From assembly GCF_009729855.1 (NCBI RefSeq), contig NZ_WODA01000022.1, positions 124,001-188,000 on the forward strand: DNA of 64,000 nucleotides, written 5' to 3'. The notes under the pieces were generated by a model, which worked only from the letters and a program-made list of their open reading frames with translations, was not told where the DNA came from and did not search any database. This document shows, one piece after another, positions 19,888 through 29,600 of the stretch. This stretch comes from Agromyces luteolus (GTDB lineage: Bacteria > Actinomycetota > Actinomycetes > Actinomycetales > Microbacteriaceae). Within the stretch, counting starts at the first letter, position 1. The number at the start of each line of letters is the position of its first letter. A program made the position numbers and the translations under genes.

Positions 19888-20084
19888 CAGGTCTCTGTGC
19901 CGCCCCGGGCGAGCAGTTCGTCGATGGTGTCGGCGCTCCAGAGCAGGTGCTTGCCCATGTGGGCGTCGGGCTCGGGGATGAGGCCGTCGCGTCTGAGCTT
20001 GTCGAAGCTCGAGACCGGGATGCGACACCGCTCGGCCGCCTCGGCGCGGTTCAGGTACTCGACCCTCACGGCGATGCCGACCAT
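19887..20084 (-). CDS. xis: Excisionase-like MerR/HTH DNA-binding protein
   Basis: 65 residues. The winged-helix pattern EYLNRAEAAERCRIPVSSFD, then LRRDGLIPEPD and a WSADTIDELLA tail, is typical of AlpA/MerR-type excisionases of actinobacterial elements. Coupled to the integrase by a TGATG overlap. It likely steers excision and may bind the repeats in the divergent promoter next to it. It could start a few codons later at the internal GTG. Confidence 0.75.
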   Translation of the reverse strand: MVGIAVRVEYLNRAEAAERCRIPVSSFDKLRRDGLIPEPDAHMGKHLLWSADTIDELLARGGTET

Positions 20085-20136
20085 GACGAACCCCTTCCGA
20101 CCAGCCGCTCGCGGGTTGCATCGCTACGCGGCTATT

Positions 20137-20151
20137 TGCAGGTACCTGAGA
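20137..20151. promoter_or_regulatory. Repeated operator-like motif, copy 1
   Basis: GCAGGTACCTGAGAT, containing the perfect palindrome CAGGTACCTG. It belongs to the set GCANNWACCTGAGWT, found three times, each time upstream of an element gene. Copy 1 lies between the divergent excisionase and 20208 genes. Confidence 0.5.
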
Positions 20152-20174
20152 TTACCATTACGGTGCATGTTTCG

Positions 20175-20189
20175 GCAACTACCTGAGAT
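20175..20189. promoter_or_regulatory. Repeated operator-like motif, copy 2
   Basis: GCAACTACCTGAGAT, 38 bases after copy 1 and about 18 bases before the 20208 start. The half ACCTGAGAT is identical to copy 1. A repressor or activator binding here could control the rightward gene start. Confidence 0.5.
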
Positions 20190-20207
20190 CGTGGCTAGAC
20201 TCGGGGC

Positions 20208-20897
20208 ATGGCGAAGCCCGTTCCCCGACCCGGTGACCAGTCCTTCGACGGCTTGCTGGTCCCGGAGGACCTTCCCGAGGGCTGGTACCTACCGAACCGG
20301 TTCCCCGGCGAGCGCGACGACGACGCGAGCGCGCAGATCGACGTGGTGCTCGGGTACGACGACCAGGGCGCGCCGGCCGACTCCGACCAGAACGAAACCA
20401 CCGACGGCCGCTGGCGCTACCTCGAGCACGAGGCCACGCACACCCGCGTGATGATTCGCCTGCAACGGCAGCTCTTCGCCGTGCCCGAAGAGGTCCGCAT
20501 CACCGGCGTGATCTACCTCCCCTGGCGCCCGGGCGAACCCATCACAAGCCAGCTCCTCCGCGAGCTGCCTACGGCTCGCATCGAGGCCGCGATCAACAAG
20601 CGCCTGTTCGCGATGAAGCGAACTGAGACGATCGCGGGAGGCAAGATCGTCCTACCGTCAGGCCGCAAGGTCAGCGAGCGCGACCTCCTCAAGCCACTCG
20701 GCGACCCGAAGAAGGTGCCCGACTTCTACGAGCTCGTCGCGCTGCAGCATGGCCGCCTGACGCAGCAGGGCGATTCGAACCCGAGCGCGACGATGGCCCA
20801 ACTCAGCAGCGTCGCACTATCGACCGCACAAGGCTGGATCACGAAGGCCCGCGAACGCGGCCTGCTGCCGCCTGGAAGGCGTGGCCGCGCGGGTTGA
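20208..20897 (+). CDS. Hypothetical element protein with C-terminal helix-turn-helix
   Basis: 229 residues, soluble and acidic in the first half. The N-terminal 65 residues are rich in Asp, Pro and Gly. A beta-rich middle (THTRVMIRLQRQLF to GVIYLPWRPG) follows. The last 40 residues, ATMAQLSSVALSTAQGWITK, look like a helix-turn-helix of the kind in replication or regulatory proteins. It could be the element's regulator that binds the repeats just upstream. I do not recognise the family. A short upstream region with two repeat copies precedes the ATG. Confidence 0.6.
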   Translation: MAKPVPRPGDQSFDGLLVPEDLPEGWYLPNRFPGERDDDASAQIDVVLGYDDQGAPADSDQNETTDGRWRYLEHEATHTRVMIRLQRQLFAVPEEVRITGVIYLPWRPGEPITSQLLRELPTARIEAAINKRLFAMKRTETIAGGKIVLPSGRKVSERDLLKPLGDPKKVPDFYELVALQHGRLTQQGDSNPSATMAQLSSVALSTAQGWITKARERGLLPPGRRGRAG

Positions 20898-21135
20898 GTA
20901 CACAGAGGCGTGTCAGACCATGGCTCGTACGGCGTGGCGGAAAGAGCACGCCACGCGCGGACTCAAGACATCTGATGCTGTCCGAACCACGATTCGGGTG
21001 AACCGGGAAGCCCGGGTGAGCGATACGATCCCTGGCCACGGGAACGTCTGGTCCGAGTGACCCGATTTGGAGCACCCGACTCCGTCAGTAGGTATTCCGC
21101 CCGCCAGCCGATTCAGAACGGATCAACTTCATTCC

Positions 21136-23604
21136 ATGGGACGACGACAGTCACGAGCGAACAATGGGCGAGCCCGGGAAGCGCGCTCGCTTGAAACGCA
21201 GATCGACCGACACCTTCGCGCAGCCGAGCGTTTCGCTATTTTGCAGGGTGACTCCGACGCCGAAACCTTGGTGAACATTGAAACAGCGATCAAGAGAGGT
21301 GTCGCTGAGTTGCTCACCCTGATCGACGGTCATTCCGCGTTCGACGTCATCGCCAACTCATTCATGCAGAACCTTGTCGGCGACCCGGAATCCTATGAGG
21401 AAACAACACACGAAGGCGCACCGATCGTAACGGAGCTAGTCGCCCTCGTGGCCATGAGTTCGGATCACGCACAGCGACCTGCCATCGAACAGGGTTGGCC
21501 TCCTATGGACGAGGTCCAGACTCTGGCACTACAGATCCTGGAACTGGGGCGTTTTCGCCAGGTACTGGGAAAAGTGAATGCCGACGACACGCAGGAGCTT
21601 TCTAGCCAACTCGCCATGCGCGAGTTCACGATTCGCAACGCTGCGTATCCGCACATGATGGAGGAGTTTCTTGACGACCTCACCTCGCGGCTCGATGAAG
21701 CGGAACGCGTCGTCGAGGTGCTCGGATTTCGACCGTCAGATGGGTTTCGGATTGTCCAGCAGATCACTCAGAACCGGCACGACCGGCTGAGTGCCCGCAT
21801 GCATCGTGTCGGCGAGATTCAGGATCAAGCCGAAGCGCTCGCCCGTGTGCTCCCTGAGTCGCAAGATCGGGCTGTCACCGCATCTGACGATGATCAGGTC
21901 TACGAGAATTGGTACGCAATATGGGGAACATTTTGGCGAGACATTGAAGAACTCGGACTTCTGGATGTCGATGAACTTGCTGCCCAAACGGAGATCTCAC
22001 CCACTGTCGTATCTCGAATCATCGCCGCACTGACGATTGATCTTTCGAAACAGAACTCGATGGATCTTGTCGAAAGCTTCCTGGGCGGGCGTAATCCTTT
22101 CCGAGGATCTCCCATACTTCAGGAGTCAGGATCCGGCCGCTTGATGGCGGTGCACGAAGTGGACATCCTCCCTGCGCTCAGGGTCGCCATGGAACGAGTA
22201 CTCATTGGTTCACCCGCGGAGGCCGAGTACACGGAGGTTCGTGCCAAGCTGGTTGAAACCACCGCGTTGGGCTTCCTCGTAGCGATGCTTCCCGGAGCAA
22301 GGATTTTCCCATCGTTCGAGCACTTCGCGCCGACCGATCCCGCCATCAAGGAGGGACCTGAGGCTTACACGCAGCTAGTCGAATGTGACGGACTCTTGCT
22401 CCTCGACGATGTCGCGATCGTTCTCGAGGCAAAAGCCGGAGCGCTGTCTCAGAAGGCCCGCGAAGGCAATCGCGCACGTCTTGGGAGTGACCTTCGGCGC
22501 CTGGTATCGACGGCGTCCCAGCAGGCTGCGCGACTTCGGGATCTCATTCTCACCGACCGACAGGTTGTCCTGCGCGATCGCTCGGTCATGGATCTGAGTC
22601 ACGTCAAGGAGGTGTACTCCATCGTCGTGATACTTGAAGACCTCAATCAGTTGGCAACAGTAACCGACGATCTGGTGCGCACTGGGGTGCTTCGCGGCCC
22701 CCTACTTCCGTGGGTTGTGAATCTGTTTGACCTCCGAATAGTGAGTGAAGTCATTGATCGACCAGCGGAGTTTCTCATCTACTTGCGCCGCAGGACCTTG
22801 CCCGAGCTAACTCGAACTGTGCTCGCGCAAGATGAGCTCGACTATTTCATGTACTTCTTATCCGAAGGCTTGTATATCGAGGTGGACCCGGACGTGGAAC
22901 AGCAAGAATGGAAGCATTCCCGTGTGACGACAGCGAAGCGCCGGAAATTTCGAAATCAATCCGTCACCATCCTCGCGAGCCATACAGTCTCACTCGATTC
23001 CTGGTATTTCTACCAACAGGGCGACCGCCATACACCCGCGCCTAAGCCGCACCTGAACGTCCGCGATGAACTCAAGTCGTTCGTAGATCTCATCGCCGAC
23101 GCTCGGCCCCCGGGCTGGCTGCCGACCGCAGCAGCGCTTCTCAGCGGCGACGCAAGTACTCGACGCGGGGTTCTTGAAATGCCTGCGATCCTCGGCGAAA
23201 TGTCGCACCGCGACGGTTTGCAGCACACCTCGACGATGGTGTTGGGGGATCGGAGACAGAACCGAATGCTGATTGTGTGGCTCGTGGTCCCCGCTCGAGT
23301 ATCTGCTCAAATGCAGGAGGAGCTGATTTCAAGTCACGAACAATACCTCGCGGCGAAGAAGCATCAGTTGGATCTTGAACGCGCCGCCATGATGATCTTC
23401 GACAGCGACGGACAATACCTCGGACTGAGATTCGACAATCGAGACGTTGGGCCGGACGCTGATCTCGACGAAGCCATTGCCTCCCGCGGTCTGCGCGTGG
23501 AGAGCGCACTCACGCCGGCTCAACTCACGATGAGGCTTCGCGCCGAGCGGTCGAAAGCGTCACCATCTCCCTCGGGGAACAAGAACCGGAAGGAGCCGCG
23601 ATAG
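21136..23604 (+). CDS. Large protein with PD-(D/E)XK-like nuclease signature, possible defence gene
   Basis: 822 residues from the ATG at 21136; a TTG at 21067 would add 23. Charged helical N-terminal half. A nuclease-like block lies in the middle: helix with E374 (KLVETTALGFLV), then VECDGLLLL with D418, then AIVLEAKAG with E431-x-K433. This is the spacing of PD-(D/E)XK cores. The C-terminal 350 residues have no motif I recognise. Codon use is much less GC-biased than in neighbours, so it is foreign. No RBS of good quality is seen. Possible restriction or abortive-infection nuclease; function is an inference. Confidence 0.65.
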   Translation: MGRRQSRANNGRAREARSLETQIDRHLRAAERFAILQGDSDAETLVNIETAIKRGVAELLTLIDGHSAFDVIANSFMQNLVGDPESYEETTHEGAPIVTELVALVAMSSDHAQRPAIEQGWPPMDEVQTLALQILELGRFRQVLGKVNADDTQELSSQLAMREFTIRNAAYPHMMEEFLDDLTSRLDEAERVVEVLGFRPSDGFRIVQQITQNRHDRLSARMHRVGEIQDQAEALARVLPESQDRAVTASDDDQVYENWYAIWGTFWRDIEELGLLDVDELAAQTEISPTVVSRIIAALTIDLSKQNSMDLVESFLGGRNPFRGSPILQESGSGRLMAVHEVDILPALRVAMERVLIGSPAEAEYTEVRAKLVETTALGFLVAMLPGARIFPSFEHFAPTDPAIKEGPEAYTQLVECDGLLLLDDVAIVLEAKAGALSQKAREGNRARLGSDLRRLVSTASQQAARLRDLILTDRQVVLRDRSVMDLSHVKEVYSIVVILEDLNQLATVTDDLVRTGVLRGPLLPWVVNLFDLRIVSEVIDRPAEFLIYLRRRTLPELTRTVLAQDELDYFMYFLSEGLYIEVDPDVEQQEWKHSRVTTAKRRKFRNQSVTILASHTVSLDSWYFYQQGDRHTPAPKPHLNVRDELKSFVDLIADARPPGWLPTAAALLSGDASTRRGVLEMPAILGEMSHRDGLQHTSTMVLGDRRQNRMLIVWLVVPARVSAQMQEELISSHEQYLAAKKHQLDLERAAMMIFDSDGQYLGLRFDNRDVGPDADLDEAIASRGLRVESALTPAQLTMRLRAERSKASPSPSGNKNRKEPR

Positions 23605-23675
23605 CAACGCGTGCCGTTCCGAGTGATCGCGCCTGAGAAGCCTTCCGCGTGAATGGACGTATGCTACCGTAGATA

Positions 23676-23693
23676 GTTGCAAGAACCTGAGTT
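23676..23693. promoter_or_regulatory. Repeated operator-like motif, copy 3
   Basis: GCAAGAACCTGAGTT (within AGTTGCAAGAACCTGAGTTA) directly upstream of the relaxase start. It shares ACCTGAG and the GCA spacing with the two copies near 20137-20189, suggesting one regulator for the relaxase and the early genes. Confidence 0.45.
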
Positions 23694-23708
23694 AGCTCGG
23701 AGGGCGGC

Positions 23709-26396
23709 ATGAAGGGCGGCGTGATCCTCTACCGGGGTTCCGGGGCAGACGCGGGTCGCTACCTCGAGTCCGATCGATCGCGGGCTGACGAGTACTACCT
23801 CGAGGGCGGAACATCCCTCGCCGAGTTCTCGGTCGTCGACGACGACGGCGAGTTGATCGGCGAAGGCGCACTGACTCCCGGCGAGTACGGCCAGTGGGTC
23901 GACTGGGTCAATCCGCTCACCGGTGAGACGATGGGCAAGCCCCGCCTGCCCGGCGACGGACGCCACGGGTCGCCGCGGTTCGCGGAGATGGTCGTGAACG
24001 CGCCCAAGTCGCTGTCGATCGCGGCCGCGCTTCATCCTGAGGTATCCCACGCGCTCGACGTCGCGCAGCGCGATGCGGTCGCCGAGATCCGCGCCTGGCT
24101 CGGCCAGCACTCAGTCACCCGCGTCGGACCGCGCGGCGCGCAACGTGTCGTGCCCATCGAGCAGCTCGAGACCGTCGCGGTCTCGCACAAGACGTCGCGG
24201 GCCGGAGACCCGCACCGTCATATCCACCTCCAGGTCGGCACGAGGGTGTGGGCCGCCGACGCGTGGCGCGGCCTCGACACCGCGGCGCTCTTCCGGCAGC
24301 AGGGCGCGATCCGCTCGCTCGGCACGGCCGTCATCGCCGGGCATCCGCAGCTCGCGGCCGCGCTCGACGCGCACGGCCTCACCCTCGACCCGGTCACCGG
24401 CGAGGTCGCCGAGTTACAGCCGTTCAACGCGGTGATGAGCAAGCGGGCCGAACAGGTCGCGCGCAACCTCGCGCGGTTCGAGAAGGAGTGGCGCAGCGCG
24501 CATCCCGACCAGGAGCCCGGCCCGGCGGCGATGACGCGGCTCACGGCGATGGCGTGGGACCACGAGCGACCGCACAAGAAGCCGACGAAGCTCGGATGCG
24601 AGGCGGCATGGCGGTCCGAACTCGAGGATGCCGGCTACCGACCCGACCTCGAGCGTGCGCCGGCCCACCCTCCGATCGCGCTCGAGGAAGTGCGGGTTCA
24701 GGACGTCGCGTCCCGCGCCCTCGACCGTTGCGCCGCGACCGCGTCGACGTGGACGGTGCACGACATCCAGGACCAGGTCACGCGCATCATCACCGAGGCC
24801 GGCGTGCGCGCGGAACCGCGACAATTGCGCGAACGCATCACGCTCGCGACTCGGTTGGCGGCCGACGATTGCCTGTCGGTCCTGCCGCCTGATAGCCCGC
24901 ATCCCGAGCACGTCGCGCACTTGACGAGCGGGCACGTCATCGCCTGCGAGACCCGGCTGCGCGATCTGCTCGCCGCGCGCGCAACGTACACCGGACAGCG
25001 CACGCCAGACCTGCGCCGCATCGCACGCCGGCTCGGTCTCGACCCGGCCCAGGCCCGAGCGGCTGCGGCGATCGCGTCCGTCGATCCGCTGGTCATCGTC
25101 GAAGGCGCCGCCGGCGCAGGCAAGACAACGATGCTGGCCGCTGCCATCGCGGCCGGCGCCGAACACGGTCGCGCAACACGAGTGGTCACCCCGACGAAGA
25201 AGGCCGCGGATGTCGCACACAAGGAACTCGGGATCGCCGCCGACAGCGTCGCGAAGCTCCTCCACGAGCACGGATGGCGCTGGAATCGCGACGGCGTCTG
25301 GACGCGGCTTGCCGTCGGTGAGCGCGATCCACAGACGGATGCCGCGTACACCGGCCCCGCGGCATCCGCTCGGCTCTCCCGTGGTGAGCGCATCGTAGTC
25401 GACGAAGCGGGCATGCTCGACCAGGAGACGGCGCTCGCACTCCTCACCGTCGCCGGCGAGTACGGCGCGACGCTCGCGCTCGTCGGCGATCGAGCGCAGC
25501 TCGCGGCCGTCGGCCGCGGCGGTGTGCTCGACATCGCCGCGGAACTCCTCACCCGGGTGCACAGCATGACCACCGTGCACCGCTTCGCCGATCCCGGGTA
25601 CGCCGCGCTCACCGTGCGGATGCGGCACGGAGACGACCCGACAGCCGTGTTCGACGACTTGCACGCGCGCGGACTCGTCGTGATGCACGAGAGCCCCGAT
25701 GCGATGCGTGCTGCGCTCGCACTCGAGCGTCGCGACGGCGACGCGATCACCGTCGCGACGAACGATGAGGCACGCGAGCTGAATGAGCGGTTCCGCGACG
25801 AGCGGGTACGCGTCGGCGAGGTCGACGACCATCGGACGGCGCTCGGGAGCGACGGGCTGAGCATAGGGCGCGGCGATCCGATCCAGACACGCCGGAACGA
25901 CTCGGCACTGCGCGTGGCGAACCGACAGACCTGGGTAGTTCAGGGCGTCGACGACCATGGGGCTGTGTGGGTGAAGGAAGCCCTCGCCGGCGCCCGACAA
26001 CGTACGGTGCGACTCACGGCCGAGTACGTCGCGGAGCACACCCATCTCACCTATGCGTCAACCGCCTATGGGATGCAGGGCGCGACGGCGCCCGCGTCGC
26101 ACACGGTGCTGACCGATTCGATGGGCGCGGCAGACCTCTACGTGGGGATGACGCGCGGACGGAACGCCAACCGCCTCCACGTCGTCGCGGCCGACCTGAG
26201 CGAGGCGCGCGAGCAGTTCGTGCTCGCGATGGAGAAGGACCGCGCCGATCGCGGAGTCGACCGCGCTGCGGACGCCGCTCGAAACTCTGTGCGCGGTCTC
26301 GTCCCCGCCGCGCATCAACCACAGAACGCTGCCCCTGCTCCATTTGAGCTTGACACGGCTCGGCGCGGCAGGCGACAGCCAGACCTCCGCCTCTGA
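23709..26396 (+). CDS. MobF-type relaxase with TraA/RecD-like helicase
   Basis: 895 residues. N-terminal relaxase: tyrosines in ILYRG and DEYYLEGG near the start, and the HUH metal site in SHKTSRAGDPHRHIH (H160, H169, H171, H173). C-terminal superfamily 1 helicase: Walker A GAAGAGKT at 466-473, Walker B VVDEAGML at 563-570, and the late STAYGMQGATA and VGMTRGRN motifs. It nicks oriT and unwinds the strand for conjugal transfer, using transfer machinery supplied elsewhere. ATG preceded by GGAGGG. Shorter than plasmid TraA, which often exceeds 1000 residues. Confidence 0.9.
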   Translation: MKGGVILYRGSGADAGRYLESDRSRADEYYLEGGTSLAEFSVVDDDGELIGEGALTPGEYGQWVDWVNPLTGETMGKPRLPGDGRHGSPRFAEMVVNAPKSLSIAAALHPEVSHALDVAQRDAVAEIRAWLGQHSVTRVGPRGAQRVVPIEQLETVAVSHKTSRAGDPHRHIHLQVGTRVWAADAWRGLDTAALFRQQGAIRSLGTAVIAGHPQLAAALDAHGLTLDPVTGEVAELQPFNAVMSKRAEQVARNLARFEKEWRSAHPDQEPGPAAMTRLTAMAWDHERPHKKPTKLGCEAAWRSELEDAGYRPDLERAPAHPPIALEEVRVQDVASRALDRCAATASTWTVHDIQDQVTRIITEAGVRAEPRQLRERITLATRLAADDCLSVLPPDSPHPEHVAHLTSGHVIACETRLRDLLAARATYTGQRTPDLRRIARRLGLDPAQARAAAAIASVDPLVIVEGAAGAGKTTMLAAAIAAGAEHGRATRVVTPTKKAADVAHKELGIAADSVAKLLHEHGWRWNRDGVWTRLAVGERDPQTDAAYTGPAASARLSRGERIVVDEAGMLDQETALALLTVAGEYGATLALVGDRAQLAAVGRGGVLDIAAELLTRVHSMTTVHRFADPGYAALTVRMRHGDDPTAVFDDLHARGLVVMHESPDAMRAALALERRDGDAITVATNDEARELNERFRDERVRVGEVDDHRTALGSDGLSIGRGDPIQTRRNDSALRVANRQTWVVQGVDDHGAVWVKEALAGARQRTVRLTAEYVAEHTHLTYASTAYGMQGATAPASHTVLTDSMGAADLYVGMTRGRNANRLHVVAADLSEAREQFVLAMEKDRADRGVDRAADAARNSVRGLVPAAHQPQNAAPAPFELDTARRGRRQPDLRL

Positions 26397-26605
26397 ACAC
26401 CCGGTTCGCATCTGTCCGAGCGATACAAACCGAGGAGAAGCGGATCAACGGCCAGATCCGAGTCCCGTTCGGTATCGCGTGCGCATCGCGGAGTCCCATT
26501 CTGGAAGAGTGTCAAGCAATTGCGCTCCCACCGACGCGTGTATCGCTACTCGTCGCGTGGTACCGCGATTCGATGGGCCATTGCAGTTGACGGAGAGGAA
26601 GAACG

Positions 26606-29600
26606 ATGCCGCGGAATCGTCGGCGAGGTAGTGACGGGGAGGCGGCGAGACGGGCGGCGCAACGGATGCAAACCGCCACGACCGCAAGCTCTGAAGCCAC
26701 CCCGGCGGACCTATTCGGCCGGCTCCGGCAGGGCGCACGCAATGTCGCCGGGGTGAGCTACCAGATCGGCTTGTCCGCGGCACTGTTGGTCCGCTCAGGA
26801 ATGGGCGGCTGGCCCGACATTACCGCGGTACGGCCAGAAGGCTTTGAAGACATCGACTGTCGTCTGGAGGACGGCGGCTGGCTGTTCGTTCAATCAAAAG
26901 AACGCTCCCCTGGGAACGCTCTTGGCGCATCTGGTGTCGCCGAAGCCATAAGGCACGCGCTCGAGCTGCGTTCAGTGACGGCAGACGATGGACCGCGAAG
27001 GGTTGCCGTGGTGACGAACGAGCGGTTCGCGTCGAACGTGCCCGTGACCGGCTGGAGCTCCACTCTGTCCGGCCAACTCGGACTCGACAATCTTCGCGCG
27101 GCGCTGATCGCCCAAGGGATGGACGCGGCGGAGACGGAACACGCTTTGTCGCTGACTTCGACTGTGATCGTTCCCGACCCACTCCAGCCCGGCATAGTGC
27201 GCGGCGTGCTGGATGGCTACGGGGTTGCAGACATCGTGGCCCGCGCTGTGCATGCGCACCTCGTCCACGAACTCGCACGGATGGCTGGCGAGCAGCGCTC
27301 ACGTGAGCTGCACGACGCGTTCGTCTTCGAGCGGACGCGCATCGATCGACTTGTGGAGGATGTGCAGCGCGCCACAGACCTTACGCGGCTCTCGCGCGCC
27401 GTCGATGCCGGCGTTTGTGAGTTCGCCGATTTTGCGCACGGGACTCCCGACGACTTGACCACGTTCTTCAGTGGCGTCGCGGTCCTGCCCACGCACATCG
27501 CTTCAGGGCTCGATGTCCTTCGCGTAAGCGAAACCGAGCGGGCGCTCGAGGCCCTGAGCCGTTCTCGTCAAGCGCTGATCGTGGGCCCTAGCGGTACCGG
27601 CAAGTCCGCACTACTTTGGCGGACCGCGTCGATGATCGCAGACGGCTCCCGTGTCATTCGAGTCACACGCGTATCCTCCGATTCCGATGTCGCGCTCCTC
27701 GTGGATCACGTAGCCGCCCTCGCCCCGGACGCCTCTCGTCCGGTGATTGTATGCATCGACGACCTGGGTCGAGCGCGGACCTCTGCGTGGCCAGCTGCCC
27801 GCGACGAGCTTCTCGCTATGACCGGCGTGTCTGTGATCGGTGGCTGCCGTCAAGAGGACTTGACCCCGGAGATTGGGCGGCGCGCAGCGCTCGTGGACTC
27901 GCGGCTGGATGGTGCGTCCGCGCACGCAGTAATTCAGGCAATGCAGACCTCTGGAATCAGTCTCGCGGTCGAGCCGGAGGAAGCAATCGACCGTGGCAAT
28001 GGGCTCATGATGGAGATGATCGCCTTTGCGACAACAGGCCGTCACCTAAACGAGGTGCTCTCGGATCAAGTGGCGATGCTCTCGACCCGGGATGTGCTCG
28101 CAGTCGAGGCCCTCCGCTACATCGCGACGCTGCACACGCTCGGCCACGCCCTGCCTGCCGAGCATCTCGGCCGCATGTGCACTCAGGACGGCGACTTGTC
28201 GCACTCATTGCGGCTGCTTCAGGACGAGCACCTCATTGCAATCGAGGACGCGACTGCGTGGCGAGCTCTGCATGACCTCCGTGCCGAGGTGCTGGTCGAG
28301 GTGCTCCACGCATCCCCGCCGCCCACCCTCGGTGCCACCTATGCCCGCGCCATCGCTGGCGTCCAGCCACGCCTGCGCCCGGAACTCGTCCGCAGGGCGG
28401 CCACACGCCTCACGAGACGGTCGTCAAGTGCTCTCGGCCTCAGCCGTGAGCTTGGTGCCCTCGCCGATATGATCCGCGACCAAGTCCGCCGCGAGATCGA
28501 TCACCCGAGTGAGGCGACGGCGGGCCGGGTCGCCGAGTGGGTTCAGGTCGCGGAGAGACTCGATGCACTGAGCTACGTGCACGCCGCGCTCCGGGTCGTG
28601 AGCAACTCAGTCCCTGACACCGCCGACCCCACCGACGTCCTGCTGTTGGCATACTCCCATCAGGCATCCGACGTGCTCGCCGAGCTGGACCTTCTACGGG
28701 ACATCCGCGACCTCGCGGCCCGACTGCCCCAATGGTCGCCGAGCTCGGTTGAGACCGTCCTCATCGCGCTCGACCCCGGAGGGGTCGACACCGCCTTCGT
28801 CACGGCAGACCTCGAATCGGCGATCGCGCTCGCGGAGGCGATCGAGGGCCGGATACCGGTATCCGCTGCCACCGTCGCCCGCGTCCTCGAATCGCACCCG
28901 GTCGAGCCTGGAAGCCTGAGAAGTGTTGGCCTTCGTGCTCAGCTCGTGGCAGCTCTGTTCTCCGCCAACGATCCAGCACCCGAGGAGGTCGACGGCCTGT
29001 TCGGTGCGGTCGCGAGCCGCGCAACCCTCGCCGTCGCCGCAGACCCCTCCGGATACGAAGCAGTCGTCACAACAATTGCGGCCACGGCCCTGCCCGAATC
29101 CCGAAGTGCGCTCGTCAGGCCGCCCCGCTCGGAAATCGCGACCGTAGCCACCGCGAAGGCGTTTGCGCGCGCAGATCCGAACTACGAAAGCGATAGCTAC
29201 CCGGATCAGCCCGGGACCAACGCAGCGTCGGTCAACGCTCAGGCCGTGCGGTTCGTTCGGCGGCTGTTTGACATGTGCCCCGAACTCGACCTCGTAACGG
29301 TTGATGTTGTGCAAGCCCACGGTGAAACCGACATGATGGGCGTGCCCTCCGACGGGCACAAGTCCATCCGTGCCGGCGTGGTCCCGAGGGCGGTCGAACA
29401 GCGTCGGAACATTGCAGTTCAGGCCGCTGCGATGTCGACACGGAACAACGAGCGCTGGTCTGATCGATGCCGAGAGCAAGCCGCACTCGCGAACGATCTC
29501 GCCACGCTCCTCAATGAACTTCCGCGCCGGTTCGCACCCAACGACCATGCCGCTCGGCGAGGGGATTGGTCACACAGGGTGCGCCAAGTTGCCGCCCGCG

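Noticed and set aside
23605-23708. oriT upstream of the relaxase
   Set aside because: The short spacer shows the repeat motif but no clear inverted repeat with a nic-like site, so I do not call it.
26570-26590. GGGCCATT near the NTPase-fusion start as a further integrase arm site
   Set aside because: Only 8 bases match, far from the att cores; likely chance.
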